From assembly GCA_963969595.1 (NCBI GenBank), contig OZ018408.1:23929823-23993822 (forward strand): a DNA stretch of 64,000 bases. The letters are read 5' to 3'. The translations under genes were made by a program, and so were the position numbers. Source of the DNA: Neckera pumila. Lineage: Eukaryota; Streptophyta; Bryopsida; Hypnales; Neckeraceae. The notes beneath the pieces were generated by a model that was not told where the DNA came from, made no database searches, and worked only from the letters and a program-made list of their open reading frames with translations. Below are positions 35,003-47,641 of the stretch, piece by piece; the first letter of the stretch is position 1, and the number at the start of each line of letters is the position of its first letter.

Positions 35003-36752
35003 TTATGGTTATGAACAAATTTGATTCTTAACCATGATTCAAAGGTGCTTATATTTACATCTTTCAACCTTTGTATCCCGAACTCTATAAACAATGCTTT
35101 ATTTGATTGAAAATTTGAATTTGTAAAGAGCACATGGTCTATTAGAGTAGGATTTATGGCATTGAATAAACAGTGGTGCCATACTTGATGGTTAAGGTCA
35201 GCCATTTTTTTTCTAAAACTAGGTGCCAAATTTTTGGGGTATTATTATTATTTCTTAAATTGTATAGAAAAAAATAAATCTTTTTTTTTTTGACAATGGT
35301 TGAATTAAATTTGTCAACTTCAATGAATTGTTTGGTAGTGAATGTTGCACATGACCACTAAATATGGTACTTATTTTCTTAAGGAGAAGGAAGACACAAA
35401 ATATGTGGGAAGGTATCAATTGATTTTCATCTTCTTACATTTATATTTCATGTTGCAAAATTCTAATAATTGATTTAAGTTGTTAGGGTGCAATTACTTT
35501 TCAAGAGTACAAAAGTTTCATTAAATCTTCAAGTATATGCTTTTGGCACATGAAAGGAAAACACAAGAGAATCTTAGGATAAATCTAGACATGGTTATGA
35601 TTATGTCCAATAGTAGAAATCACAGACATGGTTATTAAAATTAGTTTTCAAATTTAAATCTTATATCCCACAAGTACCAAATGTTTTTGATAATCATATT
35701 CTCCTTTGTCATTGCTTATTCCATAAAACCACTGAAATGATGTAAAATTTATAACCTCATTGGAATTGATATACAATGACATACATTCACACACTATAAT
35801 ATATCTACATCATTCAAATCCTTAGCACTCCGGTATCCAAAATTTGGATGATGAATAGAAAGGTTCCAAGGGCTTTTTTAACTACTAAACTTTTCTTTCA
35901 TCTAAAACAGTGCTTGGCTTTTAAAAAAAATACTTTATGTACGTTGAATTTGATGAAATTGAGATGAATAATTTACATTTAGAAAGCAAAAATATGTAAG
36001 CAAAAATATGCAAATTCTCAAGAAATGATTTAGGCACTAAAAGATTAATAGGACACTATGTCATTCAATCAATGGAATCTATTCTACAATCCAATGTGTG
36101 TTTTATTGGCAAATTTTTTCCATAATCTTACTTCATTTATGAAATTGCTACCTTTGCACTAGGAAAAAAATAAAAAAATAGATAAAATTGCCAAAAATAT
36201 CTCAAAAGATTGCCATAATTTAGATGAAGTTTACTTAATTTAGATAATTTTATAGTCAAAAGCATATACTTGATGCATGGGTGAGCAAAAATAAATGATG
36301 TTTCTTTTCCATCCACATTCTAAAGAGCATGTTGCACTACCAAGTGAAAAAAAATAAAAAACTCATTACACTGGTTAGTAGAAATTTGGTCTTTTACAAC
36401 TCTATTGTCTTGAATAACTTGTCCATAGTTACCTATAATTTGTTCATAATAACTAAAAATGAGTTGTTTAGGGACGACGTCTAAATTAAAATGCCTTAAA
36501 CGGCTCATTTTAAAAAAAACAAGTTGTAAAAGACCAAAGTGAATTATTTGTGACTAGTTGAAAAAAAAACAGATTTTCTACTAGTGCTACTATTATCATT
36601 TTTAGGCATCCACAATAGAAGTATTCCATCTAAAATGCTATGGATATAAGAACTTTTGATTGGCCTTCAAAAATCTTAAGTCTTGATTGTAAAAATCATG
36701 TTACTCCTATCTCAATAGTAGGTGGCTATTAAAGAGTAAATTTAGATTAACC
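35003..36752. other. AT-rich spacer between two inverted D elements
   Basis: No gene, RNA or further element recognised. The inverted elements on either side would let this 1.75 kb form the loop of a large hairpin or be inverted by recombination. Confidence 0.35.
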
Positions 36753-36756
36753 TTAA

Positions 36757-37680
36757 CCCCTAAAGTTCCATGACTATATTCTCACCAAAAACGCTCAAAA
36801 ACTGCCATTTTTAGTAGAAGTACCCAATTTTTGAAAAAAAACTTTTTTTGACACATGTAACCATAGGATCTTGTAGTATGCTGACTTGAAAACATATGAT
36901 AAAAATTTCAAGAATCTCCACCACGTGGATTGTAAGATATAAGCATTCAAATTCTTGAAACCATTTTTTTGGCCCTACAAAAAATAGGGCAGTAGCACTT
37001 CACAAGCTCACTTTCCGATAAAAGATGTCAACAACGATGGTGCTTCTTTATATTCTTTTTCCTAGACAAGTTGGCTACATGCTTGAAAAATTTCACTTCA
37101 TTTGGAATTGTACAACATATAGGAAAAAAATAGTAAATAGATAGTAGTAGAGAATGATTCAAAATATAAAATTGTCAAGAATTTAATTATGGAATTGAAA
37201 CAATGCTAATGCCAATGGTGGCAATGTCGTAGTAAATAGTCTACATCCTAGGATTTTATTCTTTTCAAAAGATATTGAAAATTGAGTAAGATAAAGGACT
37301 TCAAAGTTTATTTTAGAATAGAGAATCCATAACTGCCCGCAAACTTAAAGTCTTTATAACTTTTGACTCATTGATCAAAATGGGATGATTCAAAGCTTTT
37401 TATCTATATATAACTCTAGAAAACCAATTTCAAATTTTGTTTTTGAAAAAAGTGATTTTTATCTGATCTGCCCGAACTGCCTAGTTATGAAAAAAATTAA
37501 CATGTTAGGCCATAACTTTTGACTCATATTTCCAAATGGCATGAAATTTGGTGCATATGAAAGATACTCCTTGCCTCCACCTTCTATTAACATTTCAACC
37601 AAAAATATGGAAATCTCTACTTGTACATACCTGCCCAAAAATTCTATACGGCCAAAAAATGCATGTTGGTCCATTAGGGG
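36757..37680 (-). mobile_element. TTAA-flanked non-autonomous element, D family, inverted
   Basis: TTAA at 36753-36756 and 37681-37684 flank 924 bp, reverse complement of 34076-34998 with only scattered differences (for example AAAGG against AATGG near the terminus). Confidence 0.85.
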
Positions 37681-37684
37681 TTAA

Positions 37685-40665
37685 AAGAATGGGCCTATGA
37701 ATTCTTTAATTTTCAAACCTTCAAGTTTTTCTTTGTGTTATATATTCTTTCATTCTTCAGCTATATATGAATTTATTTTAAGCTTCTTTGTAAGATGGAT
37801 TTACGTATCTTCTAGTAGTTGTAAGTTTTTTATTTTTATTTTTATTTTTCCTAATTTCAAATTATTGTGAGTTTTTGAAAAAAAAGCAAAAAAAATTCAA
37901 ATCCAATAAAAAATATATTAAAAACATTGAAAAATTCTTTGATAGGTGTAAACTATAGTATAGAACAGCATGGTGCAATTTTTTATCACGTCCTTCTAAA
38001 ATTAAAAAATCAACACTCTATGGTAATAGGACCAAAGTTCAATTTGTAATCAAATGCTCAATTTTAGGAATTTTCTAGATTTATAGTTGGAATAGAATTT
38101 AGACTTGGTAAACTTCAATTAAATAGTTAGGATCAAATTCAAAAAATATCATTTCATTGACTTAAATTTTGATTCTAATAAAGGAGTTGAAATTGCCAAA
38201 ATATATTACATGATGATCCATAGATTTTCATTTCTTATGCAGGAAAGTCAAAAAATATCACAAGGTAAGAATATACATCTTTTATTGAAATTAGGTTCAA
38301 ACAACTCCTTAACAAAATTTGGATGAAAATTCATTTTTCTCCATTCTTGAGGCTTTCTTGAAATCCTCTAATAGACACAAACTTTCTCTCATACATTTCA
38401 ACGTTAATAAAAAAGTAAATGAACATCAATTTTGTCTACTCTCATAGAAAAGGATACAAAGCCAAGACTCTTTCAAAGTCAATGTGTGCCTTCTAACAAA
38501 GTTGGATATAAAGAATGAATATATAGGTTATTCTAGCTAGTCCATTTGAAAAAATAAGAATTTTTTCTTGGAGACAATAGTTACTATTTCATAGCATTAT
38601 TAACCAATGTTGGAGACACTTTTGCTCCCCTCCTCCAAGCGGCAGCCTTCAAGCATTGTAACTTCCCAATCCACTACGGCTAACACATACACAAACCAGT
38701 GAATTAGTCAGCCATTGACACTAATAAGCACACGAGCCAATGAATTAAACGGCCAATGACACTGACAAGTATACAAGCCAATGAATCAATTGACCAATGG
38801 CATTGGAAAGGTTAAATTAAATCCACCTCTAGGGATCCCTGTAAGTATCAGACAATCTCTCTAAGACCTAAGAGGGTAGTGCAATGGTTGATTAACAATG
38901 TTATGTTAGGTCCACATGATCTAATTAATACACTATCTCCTAGACTTGTAAATTATACTAGATTAAAGCTAGAATTATGTTTCATCATGAATAATCCCAC
39001 ATTTAGATGGGTTGTAAATTTGGAATTGAATTAGCATCAATTTTTTGAAGCGTACTATATTACAACTACTATACTATACATTGTAATGATTCAAAGTACA
39101 AAATTTGTAAACCTACATGTACAAGAGGTAGTCGAACATGTATGCTTGGTAGTATATGAATTGTTTGATATACAATGTCTATACATGTGATGTTTGTATG
39201 GGTTGTATTCAATAATAGTGCACATGTTGTAATAATCAATCTGAATATCACTTATAAATTTTTGAATTATAGTAGGGGCATGTTTAAATGCCTCAAATTT
39301 AGTTTTTACTACCGTAGGATGTAGGAAAATGGGTGACAAGTAGAAGTAGAAAAAAATCGGGACATATCTATTGTAAAATAATATCTAAATAGCCTCTATA
39401 ATAAAAAAATTTGGCACACATATATATGGATTATAAAATATAGTGAAGTACTCGGATCTAGTCAACAATAGCTGTAGCCAAGATTGCTTATCCTTCACGT
39501 AATTTGTTTTTGGATGAAGTTTGAATAAAAGTAGAAAATACCTATTGATGGAGTGATGCAATGTTAGTGGGGGGGAGCTACTAGTCAGTTCATTGTTAGC
39601 TGATGGAAGTGGGAAAAATTCCAATTGCAATTTGAAAATATAGAAAAAGAATGGTGAAAAAGAAGTCTATGAAATTTCTATTTCAAATAAAAATAGAGAA
39701 ATAAATAGACTTGGTACTTGAAAAATTGTTTCAATATGGAAATTAAATAAAAATAGCTCGTAAAACTCAAAAAATATCCTGAATGCTGGAGTGAACCTCA
39801 CAAATTGTAGTATGATAATGGAACGTTTTTTCTTCAAGTTGTTTTCAACTGCACTAGTGTGCCTTGTGCCTTTGCCACAATCAAAATAAAAGTAAAAGCA
39901 ATTCAATATCTTTCACACCGTCATTCCAAATGCCATGAAACAAAGACCATCCACCCCTCCTCGCCAAGGGCTTTCCAATGGTACCAAGAATGCGACCAAA
40001 ATCAAAGTAAAAGTAATTTTCTAATTTTTTGATCCATAAATACTTTGAAATTCAGTAACTTCTGCATCATAGCTTTAATGCCACAAAACTAAGCCCGTGC
40101 ACCCCTCTTCACCATGGTTACATTAGCAACAACACGCGCTTCTGCCATGGTCACATTGGCAATCAAGTTAGATAATCTATCTTGGAACAAGTAATAACAT
40201 TTTGTAAATTAAAAAGACAACACACGATTGCAACACTCTTGGCAAGGTCATTGTATAACTTGAGTTTGAATCTCTAGTTTGAACACCAAGGTCTATAACA
40301 TTCTTAACTTGCCATTTTTCCATCCTCCCAAGATTTAAAGAAAGAAAAGATTTCCTTTTCCTTGATATATAATTTGCCAAGTATACATGTGAAGATGTTG
40401 TCCACTCACAATACCATATTGTAACCATCAATTTTTCATTATTATATAATCAAAAGATGAACGTGTTTAAGGAAGGGAAGGGAGCTCCCATAAGGGGTTA
40501 AGAATATTATGTCTAACCGCTGTTTTTGAAGAATACGGGTACAACAAGTTCAAGAAAGTGACTAGTACCAATATAAAGAAACCTAATAAACAACTTGAAG
40601 ATTTTCAAAAGATTCATTTATTTAAATTCTCTACCATCCCCTTTGAGGTCAATTTCACACTTTAT
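37685..40665. other. AT-rich spacer
   Basis: No supported gene. A short repeat of about 50 bp (ACACGAGCCAATGAATTAAAC-type, shown here only by its core GCCAATGA) recurs at about 38690-38810. At 40491-40500 the word ATAAGGGGTTAA looks like a lone right terminus of a TTAA element, without a visible partner. Confidence 0.35.
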
Positions 40666-40667
40666 TA

Positions 40668-40961
40668 AGGTAACTGCACCTTAAATCGCACAGTTAAGCA
40701 ATTCGTCCTGATTCAACATGGGTTTCACTATTATATTGAATTTTTTTTTTGTGGGGTCCCATTGGTTGTCAAAAGGGGATTCCAGATTCTCTTAGAATGC
40801 ATTTTTTGGACACCGTGTGAATAAACTGCAAATTTTCAAAGTGTTGAGAATAGGTGTACCTAAAAGCGATCATAGAGTCATATAAATAGTGGGAGTATTT
40901 TTTAAGCAAAAATATCTACTGTGCGCTTTTAAGGACTGTGCAATTTTAGGTGTAGTTACCT
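40668..40961 (+). mobile_element. TA-flanked MITE with AGGTAACTGCACC ends
   Basis: A 294 bp element between TA at 40666-40667 and 40962-40963. Left end AGGTAACTGCACCTTAAATC, right end inverted AGGTAACTACACCTAAAATT; about 28 bp of terminal inverted repeat. Copies are also at 47642-48751 (with an insertion) and, decayed and inverted, from 56626. Confidence 0.82.
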
Positions 40962-40963
40962 TA

Positions 40964-42800
40964 ATCCAAACCGATGACGCCTCCACACTTCAACATGCCA
41001 CGTGGCATGCTGCCAATGGTGCTGCCAATGGTTGAGAATGCCTTGAATACTACCGTAATTGTATTAGATAACCGATGAGCTACACTAGCGTCAAATAGAT
41101 TATGAATTTCCTCCCGGGTGTCCGAAACTGACCATAACTGATCCGGTAGACCACGTTGAGCTTAGCGTGGGTGGGCCTTTCCACCACATGGGTCAGGCAA
41201 TTTGACTCAGCCAGGGTACTGAAAAGCAGACAGTTTTGGAGTTATCCTTCCATTTACTAACTGAACCATGTGGTGTATATCTTAAGTTAAACCAAGTGCA
41301 ACTCACATTCCCTGCCAAGCACTGAGGTGGCTCCTTTTGGGTAATTGAAGATTATCAATTTATTTATTTATTTTAAAGTCACCCCAAATCCCATGTTTTG
41401 CAATAAAAAAAGGGTCAACAAATGAGGGGATTTTCAAAATGAAGTCCGTGTGGTGACTCGGAAGGGAGGAGAGAAGCCAAATTCAATGGAAAGCCAGGTC
41501 AGTACCGCATCCCAGCCGCTATCTGAGAGAGAGAGAGAATGGCGGATAAGTTATGGGACCCAAGCCGAAATAATGAGAGAGAAAAGTTACTGTAGTAGAG
41601 ACCTTTTATATATAAATACCGTAGTCTATTTTTTCATATATTTTCAACTTTCCATCAAGTGAAAAGAGAATTAAGGGATGCTTTGAATGTAAGGTAGAAG
41701 CACCAATAGTCGATCATTTAAGCAATTTTGAACCAGATTGTGCGCAGTATGAGGTGGTAGAAATTTTTCCCATGTAGGAAGATAGGAAACATGGGGATTA
41801 GAAAATTTTCAGAATTTTATTCCCAAAATTGAAATTATTGTGAATTTTGGGGGCCAAAAAGTGCACTTCACTAGTAGCCAATGTTTAGAGTCTTCCAATT
41901 CTAATTGTTCAAGACTGCTCACTACTTTGGGACATGTATTGTAACAATATTAGTCCCAACTTTGAAAAGGACAAAAAAACAACACTTCAAGCCTGATTTC
42001 CAACATAAGTTTGCAAATAGCGTACCCTACAAGTTGGGTACTGGGCGTGGTGAACAACTGGTGCTTCTACCTTAGAGGCATTGCCAGGCCATTCCCATGT
42101 GAGGCCGATTGTACAAATTTCAACCTTTTGTTCAATCACAAGTAAAGATTTGAGGCCTCTTATACAATAAATTGGCTCAACCTCTAGGTATAAAGTGTTC
42201 CTAAGAATATGGCCATCCAACCATGGTGGCGGTGGCCTCAATGATTTCTGGGCAGGCCCTTGCTAGAATTTGCATCCCAATGTGACTCTTTCAATTGCAA
42301 CTTCTAGAGCGGTCACTTAAAAAATTCAATCGAGCACTCAATTCTAGAGGGCTTCTTTTATGACATAAGATTGTAGATTGTAGAAAATCCCGAATATGAC
42401 ATCACTTGGTCGTTTGGAGAGTAGAAGCTAACATATAAAGATTAGGAACAAACAACTAATGTAGAATTCAACACGACTTGACACGTGTTATGAAAATCAA
42501 CGAGGAGGTGGAGTCAGTAATCTTGAAGTGGAGTGACAATGCGGGACAGTGGAATTTGGGATCCGCCGGCCACCTATGACCAATCAAGGGCCCACCTAAA
42601 CCACTCTAGTACATTACTTTGACGCGCCTAGATGGCCATGCTCTAAAGTAAAAGCATCCAAAAGCGCCACTTTTTCTACAAAGTCATGCACCCAAAAAAC
42701 TATAAAGTCACACTATTTTGAATTAATGCAAGTTGAAATATTCTTGTATTGTACCAATTTCTCAGAAAAAAATAAATTGTGGTGACACCAATTTTCTGGG
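40964..42800. other. Spacer upstream of the Nramp gene
   Basis: No supported coding region. A (GA)7 run sits at about 41523-41538. Base composition is mixed and could include distal regulatory sequence of the Nramp gene. Confidence 0.3.
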
Positions 42801-44004
42801 TGACCCTAATTTCCTCCCGTGACGTGTAGAGTTATCTTCTCCAATCCCTAATAAAACCACCGCTATCTGTTCTCTCTCTGTTTCTCTTTCCCGTTTTTGC
42901 TCTTTTTTCTTGCCCTTTTTTCTGCTTTTTCTAATGTTTTTCTCGACTTGGTGCATCACTGACTGCACGTGATTGGAGGTTGGACTGGCAACGCCGCAGA
43001 TGGTGAGCGATCACGAGCGCCAGTCGCGAAGGAATTTCGCGATTGCTTACAAATTGCTGTTGCGAGTCAGAGTGTACAGAGGCGCACACTTGCACTAAGC
43101 TTACTGAGATGCCTGCGAGTAAGTTAGAGGCAAAGAGTGTCAGAAAAAAGCTCAGTCCGACACGCATCTCGATGACGGAGGGCGTTACAGATTGAGAGAT
43201 CCAGTATGCACAGTCTGTGAAAGAAGCGCGCCTGCATGCCCTCTCACTCGGCTCATCATTCATGATTGACACGGCCAGCGCCTTGTCCAATTCAAATCCG
43301 GCGAAATTTCTCATTGGGTGTCTACTACTTTTTGTTGGTTAGAAATTTTGGTGGAAAATTGCGCCAGCACCCTGGCTGGATGGAGGGATCGACCTCAAAG
43401 CTGTTTCACCGCGGTGAAAAAGGCCGAGCTTTAGTTCGTAAGAGGGAGTATATCGCAATTAGTCATCGCGGAGATTGAAAGCAATTAACGCTTTGTGGGG
43501 ATTCATTGGTTTGGCGTTTGGAGCTTTGTGGAGAGACTTCGGGGGATGCGAGAGGGGCCAGGCGGGCTGTATACATGCATGCATGAGTCTGTGAATTGTG
43601 CGCGAGAGAGCTTTTCGTAATCTCTGATTTTTAGCCGTGGTTTAGCTGGGAAAGACGTACGTGCGGGGAGCGACAAAGGTGTGTTCTTGAACCCTACTCT
43701 TTGGGTGTGGTTTTTCTTGATGCAAGAAGCTGGAGAATTCGGTATTGGGTCGGGGGTGTTTGTTACAATCATATGTATGGCACTGATGGTGATGGAGGAG
43801 TGTTTGAAGTTCAAGTCTTCGATAATTGAAATGCTGTGCAATTTAGTGAGAATGTCTGTGGAGTTTCGAGGTGTTCCACACTTTGCATGCAGTTGGATAC
43901 GAATGACGCGCTGTATATGAGTTTAAGTGTGATTTTTTTACTATTTGGATTTATGGGTGTGTGGTTGCGCTTAAAGAAATCGTGATTCTGTGATTAGGAG
44001 CACG
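42801..44004 (+). promoter_or_regulatory. Probable promoter and 5' leader of the Nramp gene
   Basis: Composition rises in GC from about 42.8 kb up to the Nramp ATG. Pyrimidine-rich runs at 42870-42935. No specific element can be named with confidence. Several short open frames here are unrecognisable and I regard them as leader or promoter sequence. Confidence 0.35.
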
Positions 44005-45944
44005 ATGACGAGAGATGCGAACGCGCCCCATCCGGACGCCCACCCGCCAGGCGACGTGATGGTAGTAACCCCCGCGAAGGAAACGTTCAACATTGAGAGC
44101 AGGCAACAACAAGAATCGCCAGGTCACGTGGTGGTCGTGGATCCAGTTAGTTCAATTGTGCGTGGCGATGTCGTTGCCCCTGAACAGGAAGCTCTTCTCT
44201 CCGGATGGCGCAGACCCAACGACGTCGCGTCGTTGCAAGAAGTAAACTCCACAATCTCTGTCCCTGAGGGCTCCTGGTACAAGAAAGCCTTTGCATTCGC
44301 AGGCCTGGGATTCATGGTGAGCGTGGCGTACATGGACCCCGGCAACTGGGCCACCGATCTCAGCGGTGGCGCCGCATTCGGCTACACGCTTCTCTCCGTC
44401 ATCCTCCTTTCGAATTTCACCGCCATCTTTCTCCAGTCGCTCTCTCTGAAGCTCGGGATCGTGGCGGATCGCGACCTAGCGCAAGCCTGTCGCGACGCCT
44501 ACCCGAAGTACGTGGTGTACGTGTTGTGGGTGATGATGGAGATCGCCATAGCCGCAACGGACTTGGCCGAGGTCATCGGGTCTGCCGTGGCTTTGAATCT
44601 GCTGTTCGGGCTGCCTCTCTGGGCTGGGGTGCTGATCACCGCCGTGGACACGCTCTTCATCCTCGTCTGCGGCACGCGAAGCTTCCGAAGCTTGGAGGTC
44701 GTGGTGTTCGTGCTGTGCCTGCTCATAGCCGGCGTGTTTGTGTACGAGCTTATCGCTGTAAAGCCGGAGTGGATCAAAGTGGCGGCGGGATTGTATCCCA
44801 AACCGGAGATTCTAACAAACTCAAAGATTCTCTTCAACGCTATCGGCATTCTGGGCGCGACGTGCATGCCGCACAGCTTGTTTTTGCACTCCAGCATCAT
44901 TCAGACGAGAGCCTACCCGCGGACCAAGGAAGGGAAGAAGATGGCGGTGAAATACGGCACCTGGGATTCCTGCCTCTCGCTTATGCTCGCGTTTTTTGTA
45001 AATGCTTCCATTTTGATCCTTGCTGCTGCGGCGTTCCATTACGGGCCTCATGCTAACCGCGAGCTTGCTAACATCAGTGATGCATACAAACTGCTGGCGC
45101 CTGCTTTGGGTGACCATGCCGCCAGGATTCTCTTCGGAGTTGGACTCCTCGCCAGTGGTCAAAACTCCACTATCATCGGCACTTTGTCAGGCCAGGTCAG
45201 TGATGTTGTTTCAATAGTCGCAAAATTACAATCAAAGTACGAATTTCTCTAACATGGCTTTCTAGAATATCCTGCACAATTGCTGCACTATCATTTTCGG
45301 TACATTGCCACACATTCATACCATGCCAAAACTTAGTGAAAAAGTTTGGACCCGTGGTGGTAAGAGTAAATCATTGATGAGTGTATAGATTTTATCTGTT
45401 AACTGCCATTTTCCTTAGATTATTATATGCTCTTCAATAATTTTTGTAGCATCTTACTATCTGTGTGACATTTTGGTTCATCTTGGTTCATTTGACACTT
45501 TTTAATAGCAAATCTTACACTTTTGGCTTAATTGCTTCCGATTGCTCTTCTGGCGATTTGGCTAAAGTTTTTGTTTTTTTTCCTCAAATGGGCCAGGTGG
45601 TGATGGAGGGTTTTCTGAAGATGAGGATCAAGCCATGGCTGCGGCGTCTCATCACTCGCTCCATTGCAATCGTTCCGGCTGCCATCGTCGCCGCCATCGG
45701 TGGCAACAACGGCGCTGGGCGTCTGCTTGTACTCAGTCAGGTCATCCTGTCCTTCACTTTGATCTTTGCGGTCGTGCCGTTGGTGCACTTCACAAGCTCC
45801 CGTGCCAAGATGGGCAGCTTTGTCAATTGTTGGGTTGCTAGGATTTTGGCAGGTATCATTGCTGTGATTATTGGCGGCTTGAATGCATACTTGGTGGTGC
45901 AAAGTATTCGCCAGGGGTCGTTTGGGCAAGCCGGCCATGTTTGA
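44005..45944 (+). CDS. Nramp-family divalent metal transporter, two exons
   Basis: A proton-coupled Mn2+/Fe2+ transporter of the Nramp/MntH family, an integral membrane protein. Exons 44005-45195 and 45597-45944; the GT-AG intron interrupts GTLSGQ/VVMEGF between codons; 512 residues. The start is the ATG at 44005; the upstream in-frame GTG is not used. Residues 1-90 are a hydrophilic N-terminal tail. TM1 carries the metal-binding DPGN at 111-114. TM6 carries ATCMPHSLFLHSS, with Ala285, Met288, Pro289 and His290; the usual MPHN is MPHS here. TM10 region GQNSTIIGTLSGQ at 385-397. About 11 membrane segments follow by eye. The TM6 loop SSIIQTRAYPRT and the C-terminal RRLITRSIAIVPA resemble bacterial MntH more than the usual plant NRAMP and EIN2 forms I recall. 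There is no EIN2-like C-terminal domain. A TA-flanked MITE lies in the intron. Confidence 0.9.
45229..45383 (+). mobile_element. TA-flanked MITE, H family, copy 2 (Nramp intron)
   Basis: A 155 bp element between TA at 45227-45228 and 45384-45385, collinear with 20896-21045. Ends CAATCAAAGTACGAATT and, inverted, CACTCATCAATGATTTACTC. It begins 33 bp after the splice donor and takes up over a third of the 401 bp intron. Confidence 0.65.
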
Positions 45945-46512
45945 TAGATACACCTATTGTGTATTTGTCATCGTGGTTTGAGCCTGTAAACGATGGCTTC
46001 GGTAGGAAAGAGAGTGCTTCTCTTTGCACGTTTGCTTGTAGGTTTGATTGTACTCCAAATACTCTTTTTTTCTTTTGAAGATATGATTCATGATGATATT
46101 GGATCAGACTTTCTTTCTATCGGCCTTTGAGATTTACGAGAGGTGGATTGAAGGATGGGTACTCATTTGAAATTGGAGAGGCTCTGTTGCTGTTAAAGCT
46201 TCCTGTTTTCAGTCTCAGGTGCATCCTGTTTGTATGCCCACTTTGATGGTGTGTTAGAGAATTGAATCAGTATCAGTAGCCAGTCGGTTTCCAAAATTCC
46301 AAACAAAACGGAACCGACTGATGATGCAGGTATGGCATGAGAATTGCAAATTTGAAACAGTGTTGGATGACTCTTAGTGTAAGATACATACTACAGCAGT
46401 GAAAGTCCTTGGAACATAAGGAGTTACTGTATCTACCTGGAGCATGGTTCCTATAATTGAATCTCCTTTAACTTTGTTGGGTATATCAATAGAAAGACCG
46501 TTTCAATGCAAC
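45945..46512 (+). other. 3' flank of the Nramp gene
   Basis: Probable 3' untranslated region followed by spacer. No other gene. Confidence 0.35.
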
Positions 46513-47010
46513 TTAACCCCTTAGCGGGTCGTCGTCCAATTTGTGGAAAGGAGCCGGCTGTATCTCTCACGGAGATGCTTTTTTTCATCCACCTTTTTTG
46601 GGGGAGACAGGTCGGGTAAGCTTAGTTGTGAACTGGAAATAGAGCATTATAGCTGCAAAGTGGACGCGAGTATTTTTCGAGAAATGGGAAAGCACAAAGG
46701 CCGTGTCTCGTGATGCACAAATTTTAGTGTGCCCGGAGTTTGGAGCGCAGAAGTGACGCAATTTTGTAGCCTTTACCCGGCGTTCCAGGGCAGCAGATGT
46801 TTTCAAGGCGCCTTGGACGTATGCTTTCGTCATCAACAAAATTTTTTAATTCATGTCCGTCTTATTCTGTTCAAGTTTCTGACGAGTACGACTAAGTCTG
46901 TACAGGAAGAGTAAGACTGGAGAAGGTCACACTTGACACATTCCTGTAGGAAAGCATGCATTCTATATTTGAAAAGTATCAAATCTCCGGCACTGTTTTG
47001 AATGACATTA

Positions 47011-47213
47011 CACTAATGATGGTATTTAGTGTTACCCACACTACTTGCTTTCAAAATGCCATAAATTATTACTCTTGATGAGAATTTTTACCAACTACAT
47101 TCATTGAGAACCACACATCAATACCAATGCTCATGGTAAAAATATTCATGAAGGATAAGTTATAACATTTCAAAAACAATTAGTCTAGGTAACACTATTT
47201 ACCATCTTTATTG
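47011..47213. mobile_element. TA-flanked MITE, 203 bp, nested
   Basis: TA at 47009-47010 and 47214-47215. Ends CACTAATGATGGTATTTAG and, inverted, CAATAAAGATGGTAAATAG, continuing into a shared TGTTACC. No internal coding. Confidence 0.75.
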
Positions 47214-47310
47214 TAGTGGAAGTAAGAAAAATCCTTTGCCAGTACTACGTACAAGCACATTTTACACTACAGTAACGCCTACCTCTACCATCTATAATTC
47301 TATATGGTTA

Positions 47311-47574
47311 GAGCATCTCCACCAATCTATTCTCTATCCCTAAACTTGAAGTCTCAAAGCAGTCAACATTGACTTTATACAGATGAGACCTCGCAAATTC
47401 TCCAAATGAGCCTCTGGATATAGAATTCGGTGAGAGTTTTAAAGAATTCTGTATAATTTACGGATACAGGTTTTAGAAAAAGTTTGGTGCAGTGAACTTT
47501 CTGTATCCTTGTCTGCATCTCAGGTCCTCTTTCCTAATATTTTAGGGAAACAGAACTCCCTGGTGGGGATACTC
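47311..47574. mobile_element. Tourist/PIF-like MITE, 264 bp, nested
   Basis: TTA target duplications at 47308-47310 and 47575-47577. Ends GAGCATCTCCACCA and, inverted, GAGTATCCCCACCA. TTA duplication and the GAGCATCTCC-type end fit PIF/Harbinger Tourist-like MITEs of plants. Confidence 0.78.
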
Positions 47575-47641
47575 TTATGCCGTTTGCATATTTGAGTAAT
47601 TTTTCCTATTGGAAATTCCATTTATCCAACAAGTGAACGTA

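Noticed and set aside
41523..41538. GA dinucleotide run as a regulatory GAGA element
   Set aside because: A short microsatellite in a spacer more than 2 kb from the Nramp start; no evidence for function.
43990..44004. Upstream start (GTG) for the Nramp gene
   Set aside because: It is not an ATG; the first ATG in frame is at 44005 and plant genes rarely start at GTG.
46585..46914. Open frames near the left end of the piggyBac relic
   Set aside because: Both strands are open over the same stretch and nothing is recognisable.
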